DNA from: Candidatus Alistipes stercoravium
Lineage (GTDB): Bacteria; Bacteroidota; Bacteroidia; Bacteroidales; Rikenellaceae
Direction of reading: 5' to 3'
Assembly (NCBI GenBank): GCA_019119615.1
Contig: DWWQ01000040.1
Span: 1-64,000 of the forward strand
Length of the DNA stretch: 64,000 nucleotides
Below the pieces are notes generated by a model. The model saw only the letters and a list, made by a program, of their open reading frames with translations, searched no databases and was not told the origin of the DNA. The first letter of the stretch is position 1, and the number at the start of each line of letters is the position of its first letter. Positions 1-8,511 of this stretch are shown piece by piece. The position numbers were made by a program, and so were the translations under genes.

Positions 1-1696
1 GCTCTTTGCGGTAGCGGCGCACCGAATCGTCGGGGTTCTCCCCCGTCCAGCCGCTCGTGTGGTCGGCGGCACAGTCGCTCTGGCGGCGGTAGAGGCTTTC
101 TCCCAGCCCGTGGAAGAGGTATTCGTCGATCCCCATGGCATCGAGCAGCGTCGGATAGATGTCGCACTGCGCGATAACCCGGTCGGTCGGCATCCGGCGC
201 GGTGCGTTGAGGAGAAAGAGCGGGACATAGCGGTCTTCGAGCCGGCATTCGCGGCGCCCTTCGCAACGGTTGCGCGTGATCGAGTCGTGGTCGCCGGTGA
301 TGACGATCAGACTCCGTTCGTAGAGGCCGCAGCGTTTGAGCGAATCGATGAACGTTGCGAGACAGCGGTCCACATATTCGGCGATCACCAGGTAGTTCTT
401 CACCTGTTCGTCGGCGATACGGGCCTTGTTCAGCGGCGTGTCGAAGCCGCTTTCTATGGCGTCGTGTCCCGACATGGTAACGACCTGGGCGTAAAACGGC
501 TCGGGCATCCGTTTCAATATGGCAAGGCTGCGGCGGTAGAGCTCCTCGTCGGCGGTCAGTGTGGGATGGTCGCCGCGCAGATCGTAGTGGAGCGTGTCGA
601 ACCCGAAGCTGCGTGTCGTGGCCTCCTGGTTCCAGTAGGATTTGAAGTCGCAGACGAACGACGCCGAGGTATATCCCCGCTTTTTGAGCGCTTTCGGCAG
701 CGAAGGATAGGTGTTTCGACTGCCATAGAGGCTGGAGGCCGCACCCGTGGCTGCGGGCAGCAGTCCCGTGTTGATGAGCAGTTGGGCATCCGACGAGCGG
801 CCGTCCTTGACCTGTGGAAGCACCTTCGGGAAGTAGAGCACGCTCGTGTCGCGGGCCAGCGAGTCGAGGAATGGCTGGACTTTCCGTCCGTCGATTTCGA
901 GACCGATCGGCCAGCTGGCCTGCGACTCCATGAGGATGAGAATCAGGTTTTTTCCGTGCGGTGCGATTCCGGGTGCTTGCCCGCGGTTGAGCTCGGCATT
1001 TTCGACGAAGCGCCGGGCTTCGATCCGCTCCTCCTCCGTGCAACCCCGGGAATTGGCGATCTGGTAGATCCAGTAGCTGGTCCAGCCGAAGTCGCGCAGG
1101 GCGACCATCGGCTCGTTGCGGAAACGGGGCCCCGGATGGTCGAAACTCTTCGGATCGTGTCGGTACGGGGCGAGCAGGATGATCGCGGCGACGAGCAGTG
1201 CCGTTCCGCAGGCTGCCAGACGTCGTCCCCGGCTTGCCGTGCAGGCGAACCGTCCCGTAAGGAGGCTGAACAGGACCAGGCATGCCGCAGGGAGCAGGAG
1301 CCACCCATCTTCGCGACGCATCGAATTGCGGATGCTCGGGCCGAGCCCGTCGAGATTCTGCCACATCGCGTAGGACGAGAGCGGCATGATGCTTCCGTAG
1401 TTGCGGTAGTACCAGAGATTCGAGAAGAGGTAGAGGTCGATGATGAGGAGCCAAAGCACCACCCACCCTCTCCGGCGGAGGAACCATGCCGGAAGGGCCA
1501 GCAGCATGGCATCCGCAAAACGCCGGATCCACACCGAGGCGTGCCACGGGTGGGGAATCTCCCAAAAGGAGTCGAGAATCGAGAGGGTCGCCAGTATGGA
1601 AAGCACTACCGCCAGGTAATACGCCGTCCGCGCTCCGAGCGGGCGGCGCACTGCGACGGGAGGGATATGCGGGGCTTTCTGACGGCGGCCGGGCAT
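1..1696 (-). CDS. LTA-synthase-like membrane sulfatase-fold protein (partial, runs off left edge)
   Basis: 565 codons are visible from ATG at 1696 with no stop before the window edge, so the C-terminus is missing. The first ~180 residues hold hydrophobic membrane segments. The rest is an alkaline-phosphatase/sulfatase fold of the LtaS/OpgB type: the metal-site Glu in LILMESQAS, the nucleophile region VKDGRSSDAQ, VVTMSGHD, and the late metal pair in VITGDHDS. Family members transfer phosphoglycerol or phosphoethanolamine groups to envelope glycans or lipids outside the cytoplasmic membrane. The usual Thr nucleophile of LtaS appears to be Ser here. The gene starts 25 bases after fmt and is probably last or near last in the operon starting at 6253. 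The substrate in this Gram-negative is unknown. Confidence 0.85.
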   Translation of the reverse strand, partial: MPGRRQKAPHIPPVAVRRPLGARTAYYLAVVLSILATLSILDSFWEIPHPWHASVWIRRFADAMLLALPAWFLRRRGWVVLWLLIIDLYLFSNLWYYRNYGSIMPLSSYAMWQNLDGLGPSIRNSMRREDGWLLLPAACLVLFSLLTGRFACTASRGRRLAACGTALLVAAIILLAPYRHDPKSFDHPGPRFRNEPMVALRDFGWTSYWIYQIANSRGCTEEERIEARRFVENAELNRGQAPGIAPHGKNLILILMESQASWPIGLEIDGRKVQPFLDSLARDTSVLYFPKVLPQVKDGRSSDAQLLINTGLLPAATGAASSLYGSRNTYPSLPKALKKRGYTSASFVCDFKSYWNQEATTRSFGFDTLHYDLRGDHPTLTADEELYRRSLAILKRMPEPFYAQVVTMSGHDAIESGFDTPLNKARIADEQVKNYLVIAEYVDRCLATFIDSLKRCGLYERSLIVITGDHDSITRNRCEGRRECRLEDRYVPLFLLNAPRRMPTDRVIAQCDIYPTLLDAMGIDEYLFHGLGESLYRRQSDCAADHTSGWTGENPDDSVRRYRKE

Positions 1697-1721
1697 GCGG
1701 AAGCTCAACTTGCGGAATGGG

Positions 1722-2693
1722 TTATTTCTGAAAGCGGTATTGCAGCACGTCGCGCCATCCGAGCAGCAGCTCGCGGACCGGCAGCCGGCGTTTTCCGGCG
1801 ATCTGCAGCTCTTCGAGCGTGATCCATCCGTCGGCGCAGGCCACGCGGATAAAGGTGCGGCCATCGCTTTCGACCGTACCGCAGGGGGCCGTATGTGCGG
1901 CCTCGTCGAAGCGTGCCGCGAAGATCTTGGCTGTCAGCTCCTCCTCCGACCCTTCGCGGTACAGGGCGGTCCAGGCGGCCGGATAGGGCGACAGCCCGCG
2001 AATGAAATCGACGATGCGCCGACCCGGCTGCGACCAGTCGATGCGGCAATCCTCCTTGAAGATTTTGGGGGCAGGCTTCAATGTCCTGTCGTCGATCTGC
2101 TGTTGTTCGACGGGTTGGATCTCTCCGGCCGCGATCCGCTCCACGGTGTCGAGCACCAGACCCGTTCCCGTCTGCATGAGTTTTTCGTACATCGTGCCGA
2201 CCGTGTCCTCCTCCCCGATCGGAACGTGGATCTGCCCCAGAATGGCCCCCTTGTCGATCTCGTGGTTCAGCAGGAAGGTCGTAACGCCCGTCTCCCGCTC
2301 GCCGTTGATGATCGCCCAGTTGATCGGCGCCGCGCCCCGGTACTGCGGCAGCAGCGAGGCATGGAGGTTGAAGGTTCCCAGCCGCGGCATGGCCCAGATG
2401 ACCTCGGGCAGCATGCGGAAGGCAATGACGATGCCCAGATCGGGCTCGAGGGCGCGCATGGCGTCGATGAACTCCGGGTCGCGGAGCTTCATGGGCTGCA
2501 GCACGGGAAGCCCCAGTTCGCGGGCGGCGACCTTCACGTCGCTTTCGTGCAGGCGCTGCCCGCGTCCGGCGGGTTTGTCGGGAGCCGTTACGACCGCCAC
2601 GACGCGGTAGCCTCCGGCCACAAGGGCCCGGAGCGAAGGTACGGCGAACTCGGGCGTACCCATGAAGACGATGCGCAGATCCTTGGCGTTCAT
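1722..2693 (-). CDS. fmt: Methionyl-tRNA formyltransferase
   Basis: 323 residues, normal for Fmt. The enzyme formylates initiator Met-tRNA with 10-formyl-tetrahydrofolate in the cytoplasm. Visible marks are the N-terminal Rossmann strand and FMGTPEFAVPSL, the loop APDKPAGRG, and the catalytic segment HASLLPQYRGAAPINWAI. The C-terminal beta-barrel holds GWITLEELQIAGKRR. The start MNAKDLRIVF was chosen because it places the GTPEFA motif where the family has it; a longer in-frame extension overlaps ribBA. It lies 11 bases after ribBA in the same operon. Confidence 0.96.
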   Translation of the reverse strand: MNAKDLRIVFMGTPEFAVPSLRALVAGGYRVVAVVTAPDKPAGRGQRLHESDVKVAARELGLPVLQPMKLRDPEFIDAMRALEPDLGIVIAFRMLPEVIWAMPRLGTFNLHASLLPQYRGAAPINWAIINGERETGVTTFLLNHEIDKGAILGQIHVPIGEEDTVGTMYEKLMQTGTGLVLDTVERIAAGEIQPVEQQQIDDRTLKPAPKIFKEDCRIDWSQPGRRIVDFIRGLSPYPAAWTALYREGSEEELTAKIFAARFDEAAHTAPCGTVESDGRTFIRVACADGWITLEELQIAGKRRLPVRELLLGWRDVLQYRFQK

Positions 2694-2704
2694 GTCCGGC
2701 CGTG

Positions 2705-3940
2705 TCAGTTTTTCTTTTCGAATTGCTCCAGACCCAGCGTATGGTGCATGCGCTCCTGCTTGGTCTCCAGATAGTGTTCGTTGTAGGGATTCGGGGCGAT
2801 GACGATCGGCACGATCTCGTCGATGCAGAGCCCGTAACCCTCCAGTCCGGCCCGCTTGAGCGGGTTGTTGGTCATCAGCCGCATGTGGCGGATGCCCAGC
2901 TCGCGGATGATGCTCGCCCCCACGCCGTAGTCGCGTTCGTCGGCCTTGAAGCCCAATTTGATATTGGCATCCACCGTATCGAGACCCTCGTCCTGCAGTT
3001 TGTAGGCGTGGATCTTGTTGCAGAGGCCGATGCCGCGTCCCTCCTGGTTGAGGTAGACGATGGCACCCTTGCCCTCCCGCTGGATCATCTGCATGGCGCG
3101 GTGCAGCTGCTCGCCGCAGTCGCAGCGGTACGACCCGAAAATGTCGCCCGTGGCGCACGACGAGTGCACGCGGATCAGCACGGGCTCATCCTCGGTCCAC
3201 TCGCCCTTGGTGAGGGCCACATGCTCCACGCCGTTCGACTTCTGACGGAACGGCGTAATGCGGAAGTCGCCCCACTCGGTGGGCAGCGGCACCGTAACGC
3301 CTTTTTCGACGATCGATTCCTGCTTGAGACGATAAGCGATCAGTGAGGCGATCGAGATGATCTTCAGGTCGAATTTGCGGGCGATCTCGAGCAACTGCGG
3401 AAGGCGGGCCATCGTTCCGTCCTCGTTCATGATCTCGATGAGCGCTCCGGCGGGCTGGAGGCCGGCCAGACGGGCCAGATCGACCGCAGCCTCGGTATGT
3501 CCCGGGCGGCGCAGCACGCCCTTTTCGCGGGCCCGCAGGGGGTTGATGTGTCCCGGACGTCCGAGGTCCGAGGGACGGGTTTCGGGATTGGCCAGCGCGC
3601 GGATCGTGGCCGCGCGGTCGTGGATCGAAACGCCCGTCGTGCATCCCTCGCCCAGCAGATCGACCGTTACGGTGAAGGGCGTCCCGAGCAGCGAGGTGTT
3701 GTTCTCCTCCATCATGTTCAGTTCGAGCTGGGCGCATCGCTCCTCCGAGAGCGGTGCACACAGCACGCCCCTCCCCTCCTTGAGCATGAAATTCACGATC
3801 TCGGGGGTGATCTTTTCCGCGGCGACGATGAAATCGCCCTCGTTTTCGCGGTCCTCGTCATCGACGACGATGACGATTTTTCCGTTGCGGAAGTCCTCGA
3901 TGACCTCCTCCACGCTATTGAGCATCGTTTGCTTTGCCAT
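2705..3940 (-). CDS. ribBA: Bifunctional 3,4-dihydroxy-2-butanone 4-phosphate synthase / GTP cyclohydrolase II
   Basis: 411 residues, the standard RibBA length. The N-terminal half (about 1-205) makes dihydroxybutanone phosphate from ribulose 5-phosphate and carries [11 protein letters not shown]. The C-terminal half opens GTP in the first step of riboflavin synthesis; its zinc ligands lie in [19 protein letters not shown] and its active loop in [10 protein letters not shown]. The start overlaps the end of the upstream LptG-like gene by 26 bases, so the two are probably translationally linked. Another riboflavin-type gene lies at the right edge of the window, but it is not adjacent. Confidence 0.96.
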   Translation of the reverse strand: MAKQTMLNSVEEVIEDFRNGKIVIVVDDEDRENEGDFIVAAEKITPEIVNFMLKEGRGVLCAPLSEERCAQLELNMMEENNTSLLGTPFTVTVDLLGEGCTTGVSIHDRAATIRALANPETRPSDLGRPGHINPLRAREKGVLRRPGHTEAAVDLARLAGLQPAGALIEIMNEDGTMARLPQLLEIARKFDLKIISIASLIAYRLKQESIVEKGVTVPLPTEWGDFRITPFRQKSNGVEHVALTKGEWTEDEPVLIRVHSSCATGDIFGSYRCDCGEQLHRAMQMIQREGKGAIVYLNQEGRGIGLCNKIHAYKLQDEGLDTVDANIKLGFKADERDYGVGASIIRELGIRHMRLMTNNPLKRAGLEGYGLCIDEIVPIVIAPNPYNEHYLETKQERMHHTLGLEQFEKKN

Positions 3941-5423
3941 GTCTATTTCTGATTTTTATCTTGTTCTTCAATCGGTTCGCAAGGGGAGCCACCCGTTCCC
4001 GGATCGCCTTGACCCGTCCGGCATACCAGTCCGTGTCGAGCAGCGCCGAATCGTTGGTGGCCTTGTAGGTGAGGTATACGGCAATGGGAGTCAGAATGAA
4101 GGTCGAGAGCCAGACGCCGTAGACGGCATCCCAGCTGCCCTCCTTGGCCAGCTTCTCGCCCGTGATGCTGATGATGTAGTAGATGACGAAGAAGATGACC
4201 GAGACGACGACGGGCAGTCCCAGACCGCCGCGGCGGATGATGGCGCCCAGCGGGGCTCCGATCAGGAAGAAGATCAGGATCGAGACGGGCAGCGAGAGTT
4301 TCTTGTGCCACTCGACCTTGCTGCGGTAGAGCTGGTTGAGGGCCTCCTTGGTGGTCGATTCGTCGAAACTCGAGAAGGTGTTGCGCGAGCTCTTGGCCAT
4401 CGTGCGGGCCAGGTTCCAGACCCGGTCCTTCATGCGGGTGGGCATCGCCGCGATGGAGTCCACGGCCGCCAGGTCGCGGAACCGGCTCTTGTCCACCTTC
4501 AGGCTGTCGGGAACCGGCAGCACGGTGTTGTCGCGCGAGAAGATCTGCTCCTTGAGCAGCGGTTCGTAGGAGGCGCTCGTCGCCGTATTGACCTTCACTT
4601 CGAGCGAGTCGATGTCGTGCGACAGGTCGCTGATATCCTTCGTGCTGCTGTTGCTGAACAGGTCGGCGTCGGTGCGCTCCATGGCGAAACCCTCCATGGG
4701 GATCACCTGCTTCTGCAGGTCGAAGATATGGTGCTGCAGCGAGCTTTGGGTGAACCACTGCGAGTTGCGGGTCTGTTCGTAGGTCTCGCCGTGGAAGAGC
4801 GTAACGAGCAGGAAGCGCTTGTCGTCCGACAGACGGATGTAGCCCGAGTCGGCGAGGATGGTGTTCATGTTGTTGTTCGCCGCGCTGTTGTCGTAGATGA
4901 GCACGTTGTGCAGCAGGTGCGTGTCGGGGTCCTGGTGGCTCACGCGGATCGACATGTTGTCGATGCCGTTGAAGAAGAGCCCGTCCTGAAATTCGAGGGC
5001 CTGCTTCTGCTGCTTGATGTCGTAGAGCGTGCTGTAGAGCTTCTTGTTGGCGCTCGGGACGAGGTCGTTGCCGATGAAGAAGCTGCCTACGGAGATGATG
5101 CTTACGAGGATGATGAGCGGCTTGGTGATCTTGACGAGCGACATGCCTGCCGACTTCATGGCCAGCAGCTCGTAGTTTTCGCCCAGGTTGCCCATCGTCA
5201 TGATGGCGGCGAGGAGCATCGCCAGCGGCAGGCCCATCGGGATCATGTTGGCCATGAAGTAGGTCATCAGCTCGATGATGATCCCGGCGCTCAAACCCTT
5301 ACCCACCAGCTCGTCGATATAGCGCCATACGATGTTCATCATCAGCACGAACATGACGATGAAGAAGGTGAGCACCATGGGCCCGAGGTATGACTTCAGA
5401 ACGAGTTTGTGGATGGTTTTCAT
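3915..5423 (-). CDS. LptF/LptG-family permease (YjgP/YjgQ)
   Basis: 502 residues, longer than the ~360 of E. coli LptF/G. That is usual for Bacteroidota, where an extended periplasmic region separates the membrane halves. Three or so N-terminal membrane helices (for example [17 protein letters not shown]) are followed by a long polar region at about 110-370 and a C-terminal membrane block beginning [20 protein letters not shown]. In the LPS transport complex this permease couples LptB ATP hydrolysis to LPS extraction from the inner membrane. No lptB or partner permease is in the window. The start overlaps the stop of the upstream metal permease by 4 bases. Confidence 0.9.
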   Translation of the reverse strand: MKTIHKLVLKSYLGPMVLTFFIVMFVLMMNIVWRYIDELVGKGLSAGIIIELMTYFMANMIPMGLPLAMLLAAIMTMGNLGENYELLAMKSAGMSLVKITKPLIILVSIISVGSFFIGNDLVPSANKKLYSTLYDIKQQKQALEFQDGLFFNGIDNMSIRVSHQDPDTHLLHNVLIYDNSAANNNMNTILADSGYIRLSDDKRFLLVTLFHGETYEQTRNSQWFTQSSLQHHIFDLQKQVIPMEGFAMERTDADLFSNSSTKDISDLSHDIDSLEVKVNTATSASYEPLLKEQIFSRDNTVLPVPDSLKVDKSRFRDLAAVDSIAAMPTRMKDRVWNLARTMAKSSRNTFSSFDESTTKEALNQLYRSKVEWHKKLSLPVSILIFFLIGAPLGAIIRRGGLGLPVVVSVIFFVIYYIISITGEKLAKEGSWDAVYGVWLSTFILTPIAVYLTYKATNDSALLDTDWYAGRVKAIRERVAPLANRLKNKIKIRNRHGKANDAQ

Positions 5424-6253
5424 GCGGAGGCTCGCCTATTTTTCCTGTGCAAAGTTAATAGTTTTACCCCAATAAGCGTAAGAGTGAGGGTAAATATTAT
5501 GGCCGCTCCGGGCGGAACTTCGAAATGGTAACTGGCCACGAGTCCCGCGACGTTGCCCGCAACGGCCACGACGGGGGCCGCGGCGGCGATGCGGCGGTAG
5601 GATCGCGTGAAGGCATTGACGATGACCACGGGCATCGTGAGCAGCGAGATGAGCAGCACGATGCCCATGATGCGGATCGAGAGCACGATCGTTACGGCCA
5701 CCAGGGCAGCCATTAGGTAGGAGATCACGCGGGTGCGGATGCCGCGGCTGCGGGCGAACTCGCGGTCGAAGGCGACGTACATGACCGGCCGCAGCCAGAG
5801 TGCGGCGCCGACGAGGATCAGCAGCGTCAGCGCGGCGAGTGCGATGACGTCCTCGCGCGTCACGGTGATGATGCTGCCGAACAGATAGGCCGAGAGGTCT
5901 CCGGAGGTGTATCCCGGGCGGAGGCTCATGAAGAGGGCGCCGACGGCCATGCCCACCGACCAGATGATGCCGATGGCCGAATCCTCGCGGATGCGGCCGC
6001 GGCTTCCGGCCCACTCGATGCCCAGTGCCGAGAGCACGGCGAAGACGAGCGCCCCGCCGATGGGGTTGGCGCCCATCCAGAAGGCGATGCCCAGCCCGCC
6101 GAAGGAGGCGTGCGTGATGCCTCCGGCGAGGAAGACCATGCGGCGGCAGACGACATAGGTCCCGACGATCCCGCAGGCAATGCCCGACAGCACGCAGGCC
6201 GTCAGCGCGTTGGAGAGGTATCCGTATTGGAGCAGGTCGTTGAGGAAATCCAT
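5420..6253 (-). CDS. Metal ABC transporter permease (ZnuB/MntB, ABC-3 family)
   Basis: 277 residues and very hydrophobic, with eight or so membrane helices. Family marks are the N-terminal GIVGTYVVCRRMVFLAGGIT and the following HASFGGLG. ABC-3 permeases import zinc, manganese or iron with a cognate ATPase and a periplasmic binding protein, neither of which lies beside it. The start MDFLNDLLQYG lies 21 bases after a good promoter box at 6274-6281 on the minus strand, making this the first gene of the operon. Metal specificity cannot be read from the sequence. Confidence 0.88.
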   Translation of the reverse strand: MDFLNDLLQYGYLSNALTACVLSGIACGIVGTYVVCRRMVFLAGGITHASFGGLGIAFWMGANPIGGALVFAVLSALGIEWAGSRGRIREDSAIGIIWSVGMAVGALFMSLRPGYTSGDLSAYLFGSIITVTREDVIALAALTLLILVGAALWLRPVMYVAFDREFARSRGIRTRVISYLMAALVAVTIVLSIRIMGIVLLISLLTMPVVIVNAFTRSYRRIAAAAPVVAVAGNVAGLVASYHFEVPPGAAIIFTLTLTLIGVKLLTLHRKNRRASA

Positions 6254-6273
6254 CTGTGCCCTTTTTGTGCGCG

Positions 6274-6281
6274 CAAATTTA
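6274..6281 (-). promoter_or_regulatory. Bacteroidota-type -7 box for the metal permease-lptG-ribBA-fmt operon
   Basis: On the minus strand the sequence reads TAAATTTG, a perfect TAnnTTTG match 21 bases before the ATG. It is divergent from the mtaB promoter region. Confidence 0.7.
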
Positions 6282-6322
6282 GCTTTTTTCTTCGAAAAGC
6301 GGGCTCTTTCGCCGAGATTTCG

Positions 6323-6330
6323 TATTTTCG
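6323..6330 (+). promoter_or_regulatory. Probable -7 box of mtaB
   Basis: TATTTTCG is a near match to TAnnTTTG, 22 bases before the mtaB ATG. It is one base off consensus. Confidence 0.45.
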
Positions 6331-6352
6331 CACCCGTAAAAACGTGAAAAAC

Positions 6353-7651
6353 ATGCAACCTCGCAGAGTCAGTTTCCATACCCTCGGCTGCAAGCTCAAC
6401 TTTTCGGAGAGCTCGACGCTGGCCCGGGAGTTCGAGCGCGGCGGCTTCGTGCGCGTGGCCCCCACGGCCGAGGCGGACATTTGTGTCATCAACAGCTGCT
6501 CGGTTACCGAACATGCCGACAAGAAGTGCCGCAACCTGATCCGCCGCCTCCATCGCCGTAACCCGCAGGCGATCATTGCCGTAACGGGCTGCTATGCACA
6601 GCTCAAGCCGCAGGAGATCGCGGCAATCGAAGGTGTGGATATCGTGTTGGGCAACAACGACAAGGGTGATTTATATAAACGGGTGGTTGAGCTCTCGGGA
6701 AAGGGCCGGGCGCAGGTTTACAGCTGCGATACCGCGTCGCTGACGCGCTTCTTTGCCGCCTTTTCGAGCGGCGACCGCACGCGGGCCTTCCTCAAGGTGC
6801 AGGACGGCTGCGACTACTGCTGCTCCTACTGCACGATCCATTATGCCCGCGGTTCGAGCCGCAACCAGCCGATCGCCGATCTGGTCGAAGAGGCCCGTGC
6901 GATCGCGGCGGCCGGACAGCGCGAGATTGTCCTCACGGGAGTCAATACGGGTGATTTCGGCCGCACGACGGGCGAGCGCTTTATCGACCTGCTGCGGGCG
7001 CTCGACACCGTCGAGGGGATCGACCGCTACCGCATCTCCTCGATCGAGCCGAACCTGCTCACCGACGAGATCATCGCCTTCTGTGCCTCCTCGCCCCGCT
7101 TCCAGCACCATTTCCACATTCCGCTGCAGAGCGGTTCGGACCGCATCCTGCATCTGATGCGCCGCCGCTATACGACCGAGCGCTTTGCCGACCGCATCGC
7201 CGCCGTGCGGCGGCTCATGCTCGACGCCTTCATCGGCATCGACGTCATTGTCGGCTTCCCCGGCGAGTCGGAGGCCGATTTCCGGACAACCTATGAGTTC
7301 CTGGAGCGCCTCGAACCCGCCTTTCTGCATATCTTTCCCTTCTCGGAGCGTCCCGGGACACCGGCCGTCGATCTGCCCGACAAGGTGCAGGCATCGGTCG
7401 CCACGCGCCGCGTGGCCGAGCTCGAGGAGCTTTGTGCGCGGCTGCACGGCGCCTTCTGTGCCCGGGCCACGGGGACGGTGGATACGGTGCTCTTCGAAAG
7501 CACGATGCGCGGCGGCATGATGTTCGGCTATACGGGCAACTACCGCCGGGTGAAGGCTCCCTACGATCGGAGCCGGATCAATACGATCTGCCGCGTGCGG
7601 CTCGGCGAGATGGACGAATCTCACGATCTGATGGGCGAAATTCTGGATTAA
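6353..7651 (+). CDS. mtaB: tRNA (t6A37) methylthiotransferase MtaB
   Basis: 432 residues. This radical SAM enzyme adds a methylthio group to t6A at position 37 of ANN-decoding tRNAs. The N-terminal MTTase domain has its three cluster Cys at 13, 49 and 80 (LGCKLNFSE, INSCSVT, TGCYAQ). The radical SAM Cys are 153, 157 and 160 in DGCDYCCSYC. A short C-terminal TRAM-like segment follows. The HTLGCKLN opening and overall order fit MtaB (YqeV) rather than RimO or MiaB. The chosen ATG is the only one matching the family N-terminus and follows the promoter box. Confidence 0.95.
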   Translation: MQPRRVSFHTLGCKLNFSESSTLAREFERGGFVRVAPTAEADICVINSCSVTEHADKKCRNLIRRLHRRNPQAIIAVTGCYAQLKPQEIAAIEGVDIVLGNNDKGDLYKRVVELSGKGRAQVYSCDTASLTRFFAAFSSGDRTRAFLKVQDGCDYCCSYCTIHYARGSSRNQPIADLVEEARAIAAAGQREIVLTGVNTGDFGRTTGERFIDLLRALDTVEGIDRYRISSIEPNLLTDEIIAFCASSPRFQHHFHIPLQSGSDRILHLMRRRYTTERFADRIAAVRRLMLDAFIGIDVIVGFPGESEADFRTTYEFLERLEPAFLHIFPFSERPGTPAVDLPDKVQASVATRRVAELEELCARLHGAFCARATGTVDTVLFESTMRGGMMFGYTGNYRRVKAPYDRSRINTICRVRLGEMDESHDLMGEILD

Positions 7652-7656
7652 TTTCG

Positions 7657-7664
7657 TATATTTG
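7657..7664 (+). promoter_or_regulatory. -7 box for the HAMP-like/trkH operon
   Basis: Perfect TATATTTG, 24 bases before the ATG and only 5 bases after the mtaB stop. It separates mtaB from the next operon. Confidence 0.7.
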
Positions 7665-7688
7665 CAAGAACTTAATCGGAAGAATGTT

Positions 7689-8501
7689 ATGACGGGAATG
7701 CGCAAACGCGTAACGGTCGGATTCTTGAGCATCGTCTGCCTGCTCTTTTTCTCGGGCATGGTCTCGTTTATCGAGTTGAGCCGCCTGAGCCGCGATACGG
7801 GCGAGATTCTCGGTGCCAACCAGCGGAACATCGAGCTGGCCCGGGAGATGCTCGATGCCGTGCATGCACAGAACGTGGCGATGGTCCGCCGTTCGGTCTT
7901 CGGCGACCGGTCGTACGACAGCCTTTGCCGTGCGGGGATCGATCGTCTCGAACGTGCCCTGCTTACGGCCCAGGAGGAGGCCTATGACAAGTCGTTCCTC
8001 GATTCACTCGCCTTCGCAACGACCGAACTGCGCGTCCTGACCGATAATTTCCTGGCTTATGGCATCGGAGTGCCTGCGGCCGATTCGCTGTCGGGAGCCC
8101 GCGCCGATTCGATGCGGACCGCTGCGGCGGATTCGCTCGGCAGCCGCTGGTACAACGAGGTGTACGAGGTGCAGTATGACAAGCTGATCTCGGCGATCAA
8201 CAACTACATGACCTCTACGCAGAGTTCGCTGGCTCCGCGGGCCGAGCGGATGAAGACCAACGCCTACCGGGCCGTAACGCCGGTGCTGATCTCGCTTGTG
8301 GTGATGATCGCCATCGTTCTGATGTTCTGCTACTTCATCCTCGTTTATTGCGTGTCGCCCGTCGAGCGGATGAACAAGAGTCTGGAGAATTATCTTGCGT
8401 TCCGTGTTCCCTTTGTGGTCAAGGGCGAGCTCAAGGACGAGATGTTGGCCCTCAAGGAGAAGATCGAATCGCTCATCAACCTGATCAAACAGTCGAAATA
8501 G
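7689..8501 (+). CDS. Membrane protein with MCP-type four-helix sensor region and HAMP-like tail, no output domain
   Basis: 270 residues. One membrane helix lies near the N-terminus (VGFLSIVCLLFFSGMVSF). A ~170-residue helical extracytoplasmic region has the look of MCP/kinase four-helix ligand-binding bundles (SRDTGEILGANQRNIELARE). A second membrane helix (VLISLVVMIAIVLMFCYFIL) leads into a short HAMP-like coil, and the protein stops there. No kinase or methyl-accepting domain follows. It ends 10 bases before trkH, so a role in sensing or modulating potassium uptake is a reasonable guess. The start was placed at ATG 7689 because an upstream in-frame TTG falls inside the promoter. Confidence 0.75.
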   Translation: MTGMRKRVTVGFLSIVCLLFFSGMVSFIELSRLSRDTGEILGANQRNIELAREMLDAVHAQNVAMVRRSVFGDRSYDSLCRAGIDRLERALLTAQEEAYDKSFLDSLAFATTELRVLTDNFLAYGIGVPAADSLSGARADSMRTAAADSLGSRWYNEVYEVQYDKLISAINNYMTSTQSSLAPRAERMKTNAYRAVTPVLISLVVMIAIVLMFCYFILVYCVSPVERMNKSLENYLAFRVPFVVKGELKDEMLALKEKIESLINLIKQSK

Positions 8502-8511
8502 AGAGACGGAG

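Noticed and set aside
59..1822. A 587-codon plus-strand frame at the left edge
   Set aside because: The minus strand encodes a clear LTA-synthase-like protein here; the plus frame is its shadow.
3357..5393. A 678-codon plus-strand frame
   Set aside because: Antisense to ribBA and the LptG-like gene; the product is low-complexity and unlike any family.
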